Source: Sulfurimonas sp. (GTDB lineage Bacteria > Campylobacterota > Campylobacteria > Campylobacterales > Sulfurimonadaceae). From it: a DNA stretch of 52,883 bases. A model generated the notes under the pieces. That model ran no database searches and was not told where the DNA came from. It worked only from the letters and a program-made list of their open reading frames with translations. Location of the stretch: assembly GCA_027082875.1 (NCBI GenBank), contig JALWTK010000117.1:1-52883 (forward strand), given 5' to 3'. Position 1 is the first letter of the stretch. Each line of letters opens with the position of its first letter. Positions 43,579 through 52,190 of this stretch are shown piece after piece. A program made the translations under genes and the position numbers.

Positions 43579-44319
43579 TTAGAGTTTGTTTTCAAACCAT
43601 TGAAGCTGGTCTCTAAGTGAGACGACTTTACCAACAACTATAAGTGCTGGAGTTGGAATACCTTCTGCTTTTTGTACAATGTTTTCAAGTGTACCAACAA
43701 CAACTTTTTGCTCTTTTGTTGTCCCTCGGGAGATAACAGCACAAGGATAATCACTAGGCTTTCCTATCTCCATAAGTTTTGTAGAGATTTTTGGAAGATT
43801 ATGTAGACCCATCAAGAAGATGATAGTATCATCAGTTTTGAAGTTTTCCCATGGAATTTGAGACTCTTTTTTGTTTGGTGATTCATGTCCAGTTACCACG
43901 CGAAAGCTTACAGCTACACCACGATGTGTCACTGGAATACCGGCATAAGCAGGTACACTTATAGCAGATGTAATCCCAGGAATAATTTCATAGTTTACAC
44001 CATGCTCATGCAGATAAGCTCCCTCTTCACCACCACGACCAAAGACAAAGGGATCTCCACCTTTTAAACGCACAACCACTTTATACTTAAGAGCATTTTG
44101 ATAAATGACTTCATTTATCTCATCTTGTGGAAGAGTATGTCTCCCATCTTCTTTACCCACATAAACAAACTCACAGCCATCTTTTGCCATACCAAGGATC
44201 TCCGGATTAGCTAAACGATCATAAATGATTACATCGGCTTCAGTGATAACGCGGTGTGCTTTCATCGTAAGAAGCTCTATATCACCAGGTCCAGCACCTG
44301 TTAGGTAGACTCTACTCAC
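43579..44319 (-). CDS. nirE: Uroporphyrinogen-III C-methyltransferase (NirE/CobA type)
   Basis: The 246-residue SAM-dependent enzyme has the motifs VYLTGAGPGDIELLTMKA, DVIIYDRLA, VVRLKGGDPFVFGRGGEE, and PGITSAISVPAYAGIPVTHRG, all standard for SUMT. It makes precorrin-2, the first committed step to siroheme and haem d1. It overlaps nirF by one base. The symbol nirE is used because of the operon; cobA is the general name. Confidence 0.95.
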   Translation of the reverse strand: MSRVYLTGAGPGDIELLTMKAHRVITEADVIIYDRLANPEILGMAKDGCEFVYVGKEDGRHTLPQDEINEVIYQNALKYKVVVRLKGGDPFVFGRGGEEGAYLHEHGVNYEIIPGITSAISVPAYAGIPVTHRGVAVSFRVVTGHESPNKKESQIPWENFKTDDTIIFLMGLHNLPKISTKLMEIGKPSDYPCAVISRGTTKEQKVVVGTLENIVQKAEGIPTPALIVVGKVVSLRDQLQWFENKL

Positions 44320-45419
44320 TACTTGTCCTCTTTATAGATAAAGATACCAGAAGGTTTTTTAATAGTAAAAATCTCGCGTTTTAACCACCATCCTTTAGTA
44401 TTTATAATGACTACTTTGTTAGCATCATTTACCGAGATGTATAAACTCGGTTTCTCTGTAGACCAACGAAGATGCAATACCTTTCCATTAAACTCAAATC
44501 TTTTGATAACTTTGAGTGTTTTAGTATCTATTATCTGGATTACTGGAAATTTCTTTCCACTAAAGGTAACTGCGAGATACTTTTTATCTGGAGAAAGTGA
44601 TGTGAAAACTGGAAGACCCTCTGTCTTAATAGCTTTTATAAACTTAAAGTCAGGAGTATAGACAAGTACTTTGTTGTCTCCAACAGCAGGAATGAATATT
44701 TGAGAGTTACTTATACTCCAAAAACCAAAGTGAGGTACTTTAAGTACAGGTTTTCTATCATCAAGCATGATTTGTATTTTTTTATACTTGAGTGTGTCTA
44801 AATCTACAACACCAAACCATGGACTCTTAAAGAAACCAACTATGAGTTTATCTCCTTTAATCATCGCATCAAAAGGCATAATCCCAACATCTTTAAACTC
44901 TTTTTGCAGTACAAATTTTGGTTTTTTTGTTCCTGGGTGGATGTTCTTATAAACAGCTATGGCATCATTATCCATCTCTGCAAAAACTAGATAATCTTTA
45001 TAAATCTTGATACCGACATTACGAGAGCCTGTTTTTATCTTCTCTATAGGTTTTAAATCTCTTGAGAGAATATCTACACTTTTATCATCATAGTTAGCAA
45101 CTGCCACATAATTTTTATTGATGACAAAACCAATAGCACTTTTTGAAGTTTTATACTCTGCAAGTTTTTTTTCACTTCTTGGGTCAAACTTGACTACATA
45201 GCCATCTCTACTGATTAGATAGCCATCTTTGCCATAAAATTTGATAACACCGTGGTTCATATTGTGCATATTTAGCATATGATTTCTAGGTAAGTCATTT
45301 TCTATGACTGCTACAGAACTACTTTCTCGCTCAACTACAAAGATTTTCTCTTTTGCTGGCAATGTTGTATAAAGTGTAGAAGCTACAAAGAGCCCTAAAA
45401 ATAGTTTTTGAATTTTCAT
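44319..45419 (-). CDS. nirF: NirF, haem d1 biosynthesis propeller protein
   Basis: The ATG at 45419 follows the nirJ stop with a TAATG overlap and opens with a signal peptide (MKIQKLFLGLFVASTLYTTLPA). The longer frame to 45473 is not supported. The 366-residue product has the NirF pattern: IFVVERESSSVAVIEND, an H-rich NMHNMNHGVIKF (family His), NIHPG, VPHFGFWSISN and LRWSTEKPSLYISVNDANKV. It forms an eight-bladed d1-type propeller lacking the cytochrome c domain. NirF acts in the periplasm in a late step of haem d1 assembly. Confidence 0.93.
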   Translation of the reverse strand: MKIQKLFLGLFVASTLYTTLPAKEKIFVVERESSSVAVIENDLPRNHMLNMHNMNHGVIKFYGKDGYLISRDGYVVKFDPRSEKKLAEYKTSKSAIGFVINKNYVAVANYDDKSVDILSRDLKPIEKIKTGSRNVGIKIYKDYLVFAEMDNDAIAVYKNIHPGTKKPKFVLQKEFKDVGIMPFDAMIKGDKLIVGFFKSPWFGVVDLDTLKYKKIQIMLDDRKPVLKVPHFGFWSISNSQIFIPAVGDNKVLVYTPDFKFIKAIKTEGLPVFTSLSPDKKYLAVTFSGKKFPVIQIIDTKTLKVIKRFEFNGKVLHLRWSTEKPSLYISVNDANKVVIINTKGWWLKREIFTIKKPSGIFIYKEDK

Positions 45420-46540
45420 TATAATGTCTCTCTTTCTTGTTTTGTTAGGTAACATGATGGGTCTTCTGCCCATATATCACCGCTAATTGCATAAGCACGA
45501 GCACGGCTTCCGCCATTGCAAATATCTAATTGTTTACATCCACTGCAGATACCATCTATCTGTGTTCTTGGATGTACTCGAAGTTTATCTAAAAGTTCCC
45601 CACTTTGCCAAATATCTCCAAAATCTTGGTTCATTATATTGCCAACTATAAGAGGAAAAAATGGATCTGGTCGTACATCGCCTTCACTGTTGATGTTGAG
45701 AAGTTTACGTCCTGCTGAATTACCACCCCATCTGACAAGTCTTTCTCTCATCTTCTCTTGGAGTTGTGGATACTTAGAGATAAACTTCTTGTAAAACATA
45801 ACAGCGTCCATCTCCATATTTCCAGTAACTATCTCGATATCTCGCCCCGTCTCATAGTATTCAAAGGCTTTGTTTAGGATGAACTCTACAGCCTCTCGTC
45901 TTTGCTCTTTTGTTAAGTCCATTTTAAGATTATCTAAACCACGTCCTGAGTAGACAAGGTGTGAGATATATATCTTGGGGATATTTTCTTTTTCGGCAAG
46001 CTCAAAGATATACTTTAACGAGTTAATAGTATCTTTTGTCATCGTAAAGCGAATACCTACCTTTGCCCCTGTGGCGTTTGCAAGTTTTACAGCTTTAAGT
46101 GTCTCTTTAAAAGCACCTTTAAGTCCACGGAAGTAGTCATGCGTTGGCTCGTCTCCATCTATACTTATACCGACATAGTTAAAAGTGTCTACGATTCTTT
46201 GTACATTGCCTTTTGTAAAGTAGAGTCCATTACTTGAAAGATAGGTGATGATGCCATTTTCTTTACAAAAATCAGCGATCTCAAAAAGATCTTTTCTAGT
46301 AAGTGGTTCCCCTCCTGAAAAGATAATAAACTTCACTCCATTAGCTTTCATCTCTAAGATGGTTTTTTTTATCTGCTCTGTTGTGAGTGTATCTACTTCA
46401 TCAAGAGTTGATTTTGAGTAACAGTGTAGGCATGAGAGGTTACATCTGTTGGTAAAGTTCCAGATAGCAATGCTGCCATCTAAAACTCTCTCTTTTTTAT
46501 CTTCAACGACCGAAGCGATAAGGTTTGAAAGTCTAAACAT
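45419..46540 (-). CDS. nirJ: NirJ, radical SAM enzyme of haem d1 biosynthesis
   Basis: The 373-residue protein has the radical SAM cluster Cys33, 37 and 40 (NRCNLSCLHCYSKS) and the C-terminal SPASM-like Cys set CSGCKQLDICNGG...C. GGEPLTRKDLFE and SSNGLYF are typical SAM-binding motifs. NirJ replaces propionate side chains of didecarbosiroheme with oxo groups. It overlaps nirC and nirF by one base each. Confidence 0.96.
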   Translation of the reverse strand: MFRLSNLIASVVEDKKERVLDGSIAIWNFTNRCNLSCLHCYSKSTLDEVDTLTTEQIKKTILEMKANGVKFIIFSGGEPLTRKDLFEIADFCKENGIITYLSSNGLYFTKGNVQRIVDTFNYVGISIDGDEPTHDYFRGLKGAFKETLKAVKLANATGAKVGIRFTMTKDTINSLKYIFELAEKENIPKIYISHLVYSGRGLDNLKMDLTKEQRREAVEFILNKAFEYYETGRDIEIVTGNMEMDAVMFYKKFISKYPQLQEKMRERLVRWGGNSAGRKLLNINSEGDVRPDPFFPLIVGNIMNQDFGDIWQSGELLDKLRVHPRTQIDGICSGCKQLDICNGGSRARAYAISGDIWAEDPSCYLTKQERETL

Positions 46541-46848
46541 TATTTTTTCCCTTTGAATGAAAGAATATAGTCACTAATAGTGTCTAATTCTTCGTTAGAG
46601 AGGTGAAACTGTGTCATCACACTACGTTTATAGCCAAACTGTTTATACATAGATTTTGGAGAGGTAATATAAGCTATTATCTCTCCTTTAGTTCTTTTTT
46701 CAGCAATTTGATTAAAAGGAGGTCCAAATGCCATAGCTGTCTGATGATGACAACCCCAACAGTATGTTTCAAAGACTTTCTTACCATCTAATTTTTCTGC
46801 TTGAAGTAGGGAGGATAAGAGTAGTGTAAATAAAAAAAAGTGTTTCAT
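46540..46848 (-). CDS. nirC: NirC-like mono-haem cytochrome c
   Basis: The 102-residue protein has a signal peptide and one haem motif CWGCH (residues 30-34), with a distal Met in SVMTQFHLS. NirC proteins can feed electrons to NirS or help haem d1 insertion. It is the first gene of the haem d1 operon behind its own FNR-type promoter. Confidence 0.88.
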   Translation of the reverse strand: MKHFFLFTLLLSSLLQAEKLDGKKVFETYCWGCHHQTAMAFGPPFNQIAEKRTKGEIIAYITSPKSMYKQFGYKRSVMTQFHLSNEELDTISDYILSFKGKK

Positions 46849-46885
46849 CGTAAGTCTCTTTTTGAGTAAAATTTCTTATGAGTTC

Positions 46886-46927
46886 ATTATAAGAAGTATT
46901 AATGAAAAAGAGCTTGATTTATGTCAA
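46886..46927 (-). promoter_or_regulatory. FNR/CRP-type promoter of the nirC-J-F-E operon
   Basis: The dyad TTGATTTATGTCAA (46914-46927) is followed on the minus strand by a perfect TATAAT (46891-46886). The start would be near 46879, with the dyad centred at about -41.5. Confidence 0.8.
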
Positions 46928-46937
46928 TTTGAGAGGG

Positions 46938-46967
46938 AAAAAAGAATTTCTCTCCAAAAGGAGAGAA
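46938..46967 (-). terminator. Intrinsic terminator of nirS
   Basis: TTCTCTCC-TTTT-GGAGAGAA on the minus strand forms an 8-bp stem with a 4-nt loop (46948-46967). It is followed by a T-rich run (ATTCTTTTTT). It lies 12 nt after the nirS stop and just before the FNR-type box of the next operon. Confidence 0.85.
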
Positions 46968-46979
46968 GATAGAAAGGAT

Positions 46980-48617
46980 TTAAGCACCTGGAATTGATTG
47001 GCGATGCTCAATAGAGTAAGTGAAAGTTGGTGTTACTAAACCTTTGATATATTTAACAAATTTACCAGTTTTCGCTTCATAGATACCGATACGACCAGCA
47101 TTCCACTCAGAAACCATTACCCATTTACCATGGTTAGCAGGCTCTGCATGTAAAATACGAGGAATAATAACTTTTCCTTTTTTATCTTTCACAGTTGGAA
47201 CTTTCCAGCTATAAAGAACTTTATGAGTTACAGGATCAGTTATAGTACCTCTTTTCGTACCAACAGTCAGAATTCTATCAATTTTAAGAGATTGTTTACC
47301 AATCAAAGAGATCGTATTCCAATTGTCTTTACCACCTATTACATTGTCAGACCAAATGTATGGAGTGTCTTCACTTGTTCCAACAAAAAGACCACCACCA
47401 GCAGTTCTTACATGTGCAACAACATCCCAGTTTGAATCCCAGATTGCAACATCACCAACATTCATACTATTTGTAGCAAAAAGTTGACCATATCTATCGT
47501 TGTACCAAGATGAACCTTGACCTGGGTGCGGCTTGCTTCCTGGACCAGTATAAACTTTAGCAACTAAAGACTTAGTTTTAAAGTCAACAACACCCATTAC
47601 ATCACTACCTTGTGATGCTTGCATGAGGTAACGACCAATCTCTTTACCTTCATTCTCAAAACCATCATGTAATATTTTACCGATGTTTGGAATATCACCA
47701 ACAATAGGATAATCTGGTTTTGAATAATCTACGATATATACATGCCCAGCATCTTTAAGAGCAAAAGCGATATATGGACCATATGGAGTGTCATAAACAC
47801 CAGCTACACGAGAAGAGCCTATATTTCCATCCATGTCAATAACACTTGAAGTAGGATATACCTTGAGTGGTTCAAGTGTCATAGCATCCATAAGAATTGC
47901 TCCACCTGGTACATAGTTTCCTGCCATTAGGTATTTACCATCAGGAGATACTGCAAGTCCACGAGAGCTAGTTCCGACTTGAACTTGTGCAATTTTTTGC
48001 TGACCTGGTGTGTTTAAGTCAAACATAGTAACTAAACCTGAACGAGAGATAGAGTAAGCATATCGTGGTAGTCTTTTGTTAGTTACTGTAACATGCACTG
48101 CAAAACCAGCAGGGTGTTTTGAAAGAATGGTACCTTTTGTGCCATCAAGAAAGTCAACTCTAGCTGCATCTCTTTCTGTTGCAAAACAGATATCAGTTAC
48201 TTTTTTAACATCTACAGGATGAGGATATTTTTTTAAAAATTTCTCTCTATCATTTATCTTTAACCACCCTTTTTTTACTGCGTCTAAAGTAAGAACTTTA
48301 ATCTTCTCACCTTTAAAATGCTGTAAATAATCCACCATTTTTTGAGCATCAGCTTTATTCATTTTTTCTGCAAATGAAGGCATGGCTGTACCAGGACGAC
48401 CATTTAAGATTGTACTGACGAGTTTATAAGTATTGATTTTAGCGAGCTTATTTGGGCGTAAATCAGCACCAACACCACCTTCATGATTTGGTCCATGACA
48501 TCCTTGACACTCTTGAACAAACATTTTTTTAACATCCATTTTAGATGTTCCAGCAAATAGACCTGTAGAAACAACTGCTAATACTGCAACTGATGTTACT
48601 ATTTTATTTAATTTCAT
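46980..48617 (-). CDS. nirS: Cytochrome cd1 nitrite reductase NirS
   Basis: The 545-residue protein has a signal peptide and a cytochrome c domain with haem motif Cys37-x-x-Cys40-His41 (CQGCH). This is followed by the large d1-haem propeller with family segments CFATERDAARVDFLDG, GLAVSPDGKYLMAGNY, and SDNVIGGKDNW. It reduces nitrite to nitric oxide in the periplasm. No promoter room exists between the upstream hairpin (48649-48673) and its ATG, so it is probably expressed from the nor transcript. Confidence 0.97.
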   Translation of the reverse strand: MKLNKIVTSVAVLAVVSTGLFAGTSKMDVKKMFVQECQGCHGPNHEGGVGADLRPNKLAKINTYKLVSTILNGRPGTAMPSFAEKMNKADAQKMVDYLQHFKGEKIKVLTLDAVKKGWLKINDREKFLKKYPHPVDVKKVTDICFATERDAARVDFLDGTKGTILSKHPAGFAVHVTVTNKRLPRYAYSISRSGLVTMFDLNTPGQQKIAQVQVGTSSRGLAVSPDGKYLMAGNYVPGGAILMDAMTLEPLKVYPTSSVIDMDGNIGSSRVAGVYDTPYGPYIAFALKDAGHVYIVDYSKPDYPIVGDIPNIGKILHDGFENEGKEIGRYLMQASQGSDVMGVVDFKTKSLVAKVYTGPGSKPHPGQGSSWYNDRYGQLFATNSMNVGDVAIWDSNWDVVAHVRTAGGGLFVGTSEDTPYIWSDNVIGGKDNWNTISLIGKQSLKIDRILTVGTKRGTITDPVTHKVLYSWKVPTVKDKKGKVIIPRILHAEPANHGKWVMVSEWNAGRIGIYEAKTGKFVKYIKGLVTPTFTYSIEHRQSIPGA

Positions 48618-48648
48618 TTTATACCCTTTATTCTACAAAAGATAAAAT

Positions 48649-48673
48649 AAGTTCCTCTTTTTACAGAGGACTT
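48649..48673 (-). terminator. Hairpin between the nor operon and nirS
   Basis: AAGTTCCTCT pairs with AGAGGACTT (one bulged base) around a 6-nt loop. It is followed on the minus strand by TTATTTTATCTTTT. It ends 31 nt before the nirS ATG, so it acts as a partial terminator or a processing site rather than a full stop if nirS has no promoter of its own. Confidence 0.65.
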
Positions 48674-48682
48674 ATCAACACT

Positions 48683-48835
48683 TTATTTTTCATTTTCCAA
48701 ACGTTTTTTCTCTTGGAAGTAGATAAATATCATCGGTAAAATGATTACCGTATGAAGAAAAATCGTTAAGGTTAAAGGACCTTGGTTGAGCCAGCCAAAA
48801 AAGCTAGGTACAACATCTGTAAATTGTTCAAACAT
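48683..48835 (-). CDS. Small single-pass membrane protein downstream of norB
   Basis: A 50-residue ORF begins at the ATG 48835, 9 bp after the norB stop, with GGAGA before it. It reads MFEQFTDVVPSFFGWLNQGP then LTLTIFLHTVIILPMIFIYF and ends in a basic tail QEKKRLENEK. There is one membrane helix (about residues 20-39). The strong ribosome site and close spacing support a real gene, perhaps a small accessory subunit of the NO reductase. Confidence 0.7.
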   Translation of the reverse strand: MFEQFTDVVPSFFGWLNQGPLTLTIFLHTVIILPMIFIYFQEKKRLENEK

Positions 48836-48844
48836 CTTCTCTCC

Positions 48845-50284
48845 TTATCTTTCGTGAACGGGATTTTTACCCGTTGTAAGTAAATCTTTTGCAAGTAAAA
48901 CAAAGCCTAAGAATGTGATAACACCCATAATGAGTCTCCAGTCCATAGCTTGTGTAAACCATGCACCACCTTGACCATCAAAGTATGCAGCCCATGTTGC
49001 TCCCATTTGTGCACGAGATACGATAACTTGTACATATCCAGCGATAGTTAAGGCAACTGTCATTCCCATAACACCACCTGTAATCATACTTACTGCCCAG
49101 ATAGAAGCTTTTGTGTTTTTCATAACTTTGATACCATTTTTACCTTGAACAGCGAGGTACATCATACCAACAAGAATAGTTGCATAAGCACCAAAGAATG
49201 CTAAGTGACCATGTGCTGAAGTAAACTGTGTACCGTGTGTATAAAGGTTTATCTGTGGTAGTGTATGGAAAAATCCCCAAACACCAGCACCTAAGAAGTT
49301 ACCAAAAGCATTGAGTACAAACCATGTAAATGCAGGTTTATTTTTAATAACTGATTTAACATGCCCTTCATCTGTATGCTCAGAATTCATTTCTGCACCC
49401 TGAGTTTTACCCCAGTCATAAAGTACATGCACGAACATTGCTACGAGTGGTAGTGGTTCTAGTGCTGAGAACAGTGCCCCGATTTCCCACCAGTACTCAG
49501 GAGTACCGATCCAGAAGTAGTGGTGACCCATACCTAAGATACCTGAACCAAAAAGCATAGCAACTTCGATCCATAACCACATCTCAACAACTTTACGGTG
49601 AGCACCAATCATAGTGATAAGACCATAAGCTGCAATTGCACCAACAAAAACTTCCCAAGTTGCTTCAACCCAAAGGTGAATTACCCACCACCACCAGTAC
49701 TGATCTACTGAGATGTTATCTGTAAAGAACATACCTGCTAGATATAAACCAGCAAAGGCAATCATATCTGCCATAAGAACTGTAACGATACCTGTTTGCT
49801 TACCTTTCATTCCTGTTAAGAAAAGATTCCCAACAAATGTAAGTGCAACAACAACAATACCAAAATCAGCCCAACGTGGTGCTTCTATATATTCACGACC
49901 CTCTGTGATAAACCAAATAGTTGTATCGGATGCAGGACCAACTTGAATAAGAAGGAATACTAAAACAACTACAACAATAGCAGCTACAAAAATCCAGTAT
50001 ACAAGTTTTCCTGCTTTAATACCAATAGTTTCGATACCTGTTTCGTCTGGAAGTAACCAGTAAACAGAACCAAACATAGCAAAAACCATCCATACAACAA
50101 GTGCATTAATGTGGAGTATTCTTGCAATTGAAAAGTCAAGAATACCGTATAAAAAACCAGGCATTACATACTGAATAGCTGCAATAAGACCAAAAAGTAA
50201 TTGAGCACCAAACAAGATAGCTGCAAAAGTTAAGTACCAAGTTGCTAACTGTTTTGACTCTGAAGTTAAATGATTATTTGCCAT
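48845..50284 (-). CDS. norB: NorB, nitric oxide reductase catalytic subunit (cNOR)
   Basis: The 479-residue protein has about 12 helices of the haem-copper oxidase fold. The low-spin haem His lies in RILHINALVVWMVFAMFGS. The active-site segment is WWWWVIHLWVEATWEVFVG, with Glu residues typical of NOR. The downstream pair lies in TSAHGHLAFFGAYATI. It reduces two NO to N2O with electrons from NorC. It overlaps norC by 11 bp. Confidence 0.95.
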   Translation of the reverse strand: MANNHLTSESKQLATWYLTFAAILFGAQLLFGLIAAIQYVMPGFLYGILDFSIARILHINALVVWMVFAMFGSVYWLLPDETGIETIGIKAGKLVYWIFVAAIVVVVLVFLLIQVGPASDTTIWFITEGREYIEAPRWADFGIVVVALTFVGNLFLTGMKGKQTGIVTVLMADMIAFAGLYLAGMFFTDNISVDQYWWWWVIHLWVEATWEVFVGAIAAYGLITMIGAHRKVVEMWLWIEVAMLFGSGILGMGHHYFWIGTPEYWWEIGALFSALEPLPLVAMFVHVLYDWGKTQGAEMNSEHTDEGHVKSVIKNKPAFTWFVLNAFGNFLGAGVWGFFHTLPQINLYTHGTQFTSAHGHLAFFGAYATILVGMMYLAVQGKNGIKVMKNTKASIWAVSMITGGVMGMTVALTIAGYVQVIVSRAQMGATWAAYFDGQGGAWFTQAMDWRLIMGVITFLGFVLLAKDLLTTGKNPVHER

Positions 50285-50960
50285 TGATTGCTCCTTTCAT
50301 TTTCCCAAAGTTTCTTGGAAAACCATTTGTATCTATAGAAGACATATGCTTTAAAAATGCTACAAGACCGATAGCCTCTTCCTTTGTAATACCAAGGTTT
50401 GGCATCATACGTGCATGTGTTGCATAAAGTTCAGGATGTTGTAAAAACTCTGCCATCGCTTCTTCTTTAGTAGGTTTATTTGTAATCGCTTGCATAGTTC
50501 CATTTGGACCCCATGCTGGATCTAACCAAGCCTTTGTTAAGTCAGGTGCATAGTAAGCACCATTTCCAAGTAATGTATGACAATCCATACAGTTTTTCGC
50601 TTGTGAACCAAGTTTTCCAAGGTGAAGCATCTCTCTTGCTTCTTTCTCACTCCAATCATCACGACCAAAAAATTTCTCTTTTTCTTGAAACAATGAATTA
50701 CCTTTTCCATCGTTTCCACCAATCACAGGAACCTCATGACCGCGTTTAGCACTCATTTCATATGTTATCTTGTAGTTGATAACTGTCGGTCCTGGAACTC
50801 TTTTTGTAACCCCATTTTGTAAATCTTCATTAGTCCCCATCGAAATCTGTGCCGATGTATCAAATGTAAGCCAAATAAGCAATATAGATGCAAATCCCGT
50901 GACCCATGTTGCTGAACGTCGCCAGAAACGGTTGTCATTCCAAACAGATTTATTTGCCAT
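50274..50960 (-). CDS. norC: NorC, cytochrome c subunit of nitric oxide reductase
   Basis: The ATG at 50960 has an excellent AAGGAG site 6 nt upstream. The longer frame to 51026 is not supported. The 228-residue protein has one N-terminal helix (WVTGFASILLIWLTF) and haem motif Cys124-x-x-Cys127-His128 (CMDCH). A distal Met lies in ARMMPNLGIT. It carries electrons to NorB. It overlaps both the upstream membrane gene and norB by 11 bp. Confidence 0.95.
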   Translation of the reverse strand: MANKSVWNDNRFWRRSATWVTGFASILLIWLTFDTSAQISMGTNEDLQNGVTKRVPGPTVINYKITYEMSAKRGHEVPVIGGNDGKGNSLFQEKEKFFGRDDWSEKEAREMLHLGKLGSQAKNCMDCHTLLGNGAYYAPDLTKAWLDPAWGPNGTMQAITNKPTKEEAMAEFLQHPELYATHARMMPNLGITKEEAIGLVAFLKHMSSIDTNGFPRNFGKMKGAINGK

Positions 50961-51303
50961 TCTCTTCTCCTTGTGTCTCATGTTCGTTACTTTTGTGAAC
51001 ATTGTCTTCCATATAGTAAACAGCAAAAGGAAGTATAAAAAGTCCTATCGCTGCTACTACTAAAGCCTTCGCAGTAAACGAGCCTACATGCATCAAGCTC
51101 CCCATGACATAAAGACAGTAAGCTGTCAAAGTCCAAAAACCATAAGCTATAATGATAGCCCATGGCTTTAGAAATTCTACCTTCACTGCCGTATATATGC
51201 CAACATAAACCCCTCCAAAAACTAATACTAAAGCAGATGAAACAAAGATAGGAAGAAAATCATTTAATGCTATCTCTGGTCGAATCATTGCTGGATCTAT
51301 CAT
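50950..51303 (-). CDS. Three-helix membrane protein heading the nor operon
   Basis: The ATG at 51303 has AAAGG at the right distance; the longer frame from 51342 would begin before the predicted transcript start (near 51334). The 117-residue product has three helices (about 15-37, 47-68, 76-94) and a charged C-terminal tail. It is the first gene of the nor transcript under a perfect FNR-type box. Function unknown. A nor-specific accessory role is inferred from position. Confidence 0.7.
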   Translation of the reverse strand: MIDPAMIRPEIALNDFLPIFVSSALVLVFGGVYVGIYTAVKVEFLKPWAIIIAYGFWTLTAYCLYVMGSLMHVGSFTAKALVVAAIGLFILPFAVYYMEDNVHKSNEHETQGEENGK

Positions 51304-51340
51304 CTGTATACCTTTAAAATAATATTTTTGAACTGTTAAC

Positions 51341-51382
51341 ATTCTATTACCTTCTAAAAGTTAATAGATTGATATATATCAA
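51341..51382 (-). promoter_or_regulatory. FNR/CRP-type promoter of the nor operon
   Basis: The perfect dyad TTGATATATATCAA (51369-51382) is followed on the minus strand by TAGAAT (51346-51341). The start would be near 51334, giving a 31-nt leader and a dyad centred at about -41.5. Confidence 0.8.
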
Positions 51383-51499
51383 CAATTCTAATAAAAGAGA
51401 GATTTAGAAGCTTTTTTTAAAAAATGATCATTTTATAAGCAATATATTTTTACATATGATCAATTAATATACATAAATACTGTTTGTTTAATAGCTTAC

Positions 51500-51539
51500 T
51501 TGATGTATGTCAATTAATCAGTTTATAAATTTCTATAAA
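51500..51539 (+). promoter_or_regulatory. FNR/CRP-type promoter of the divergent oxidoreductase genes
   Basis: The dyad TTGATGTATGTCAA (51500-51513) is followed by TATAAA (51534-51539). The start near 51546 puts the dyad centre about 40 bp upstream. A strong AAAGGAG site precedes the ATG at 51576. Confidence 0.75.
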
Positions 51540-51575
51540 ATATTTTTTAGTTTAAAAATAAAAGGAGACAAATAA

Positions 51576-52190
51576 ATGACATTTACGAGCTCAATCGAGT
51601 TATTGTCTTTTCACTGGGTCGCTTATAGCATATACTCAGCAATGATACTTTCAGTTATTGCTTGGTTTGGATATAACCTCACACGTGAAAAAGCAAAATC
51701 AGTTTTTCGCATACCATTCTATTGGTATATGGCATTTTTAGTTGCAGGTGGTGTGGGACATCACATCTTTACATACAACACTATTCCATGGGTGTCACAG
51801 GATATTGATAGACACAATATTACACCTGATGCAAAATATGAGTTTAAGATAAAAGAGCATAAGTGGATAGGTTTACCAAAGCAAGTTCTTATTCAGTGTG
51901 GTCAGACAATAGAGTTTGACGTACATAGTGAAGATCTGGTTTATGGTTTTGGACTTTTCCGTCAAGATGGTTCATTAGTAATGCAGATGCAGGTTAATCC
52001 TGGAACGGATGTCAATGGAATACTTGATTCTAATGAGATTCTTTGGACATTTAATCATAATGGTGTTTTTAACTTAACTTCTACAGAATACTCTGGACCA
52101 GCTGAATATACAGAAGATGGAAAAGATTTAATGCTTGTAAAAAACTTTGTAAAAGTTGAAGGGTGTAAAGATAATGGAGAAAAACAATGA
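51576..52190 (+). CDS. Subunit II-like cupredoxin of a haem-copper-type oxidoreductase, lacking CuA ligands
   Basis: The 204-residue protein has two N-terminal helices (about 13-33, 47-66) and a C-terminal cupredoxin-like domain (about 85-195), as in cytochrome oxidase subunit II. In true CuA subunits a CxExCGxxH motif binds copper. The matching segment here is STEYSGPAEY (169-178), so both Cys are Ser (169, 173) and the His is Glu177. The first His (His117, in FDVHSED) remains. This fits a NO reductase or quinol-linked enzyme rather than a cytochrome c oxidase. It overlaps the next gene (ATGA). Confidence 0.8.
   Translation: MTFTSSIELLSFHWVAYSIYSAMILSVIAWFGYNLTREKAKSVFRIPFYWYMAFLVAGGVGHHIFTYNTIPWVSQDIDRHNITPDAKYEFKIKEHKWIGLPKQVLIQCGQTIEFDVHSEDLVYGFGLFRQDGSLVMQMQVNPGTDVNGILDSNEILWTFNHNGVFNLTSTEYSGPAEYTEDGKDLMLVKNFVKVEGCKDNGEKQ

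Noticed and set aside
48734-48750. Perfect palindrome CGGTAA-AATGA-TTACCG
   Set aside because: It lies inside the coding sequence of the small ORF downstream of norB and is not near a promoter; probably chance or codon-driven.
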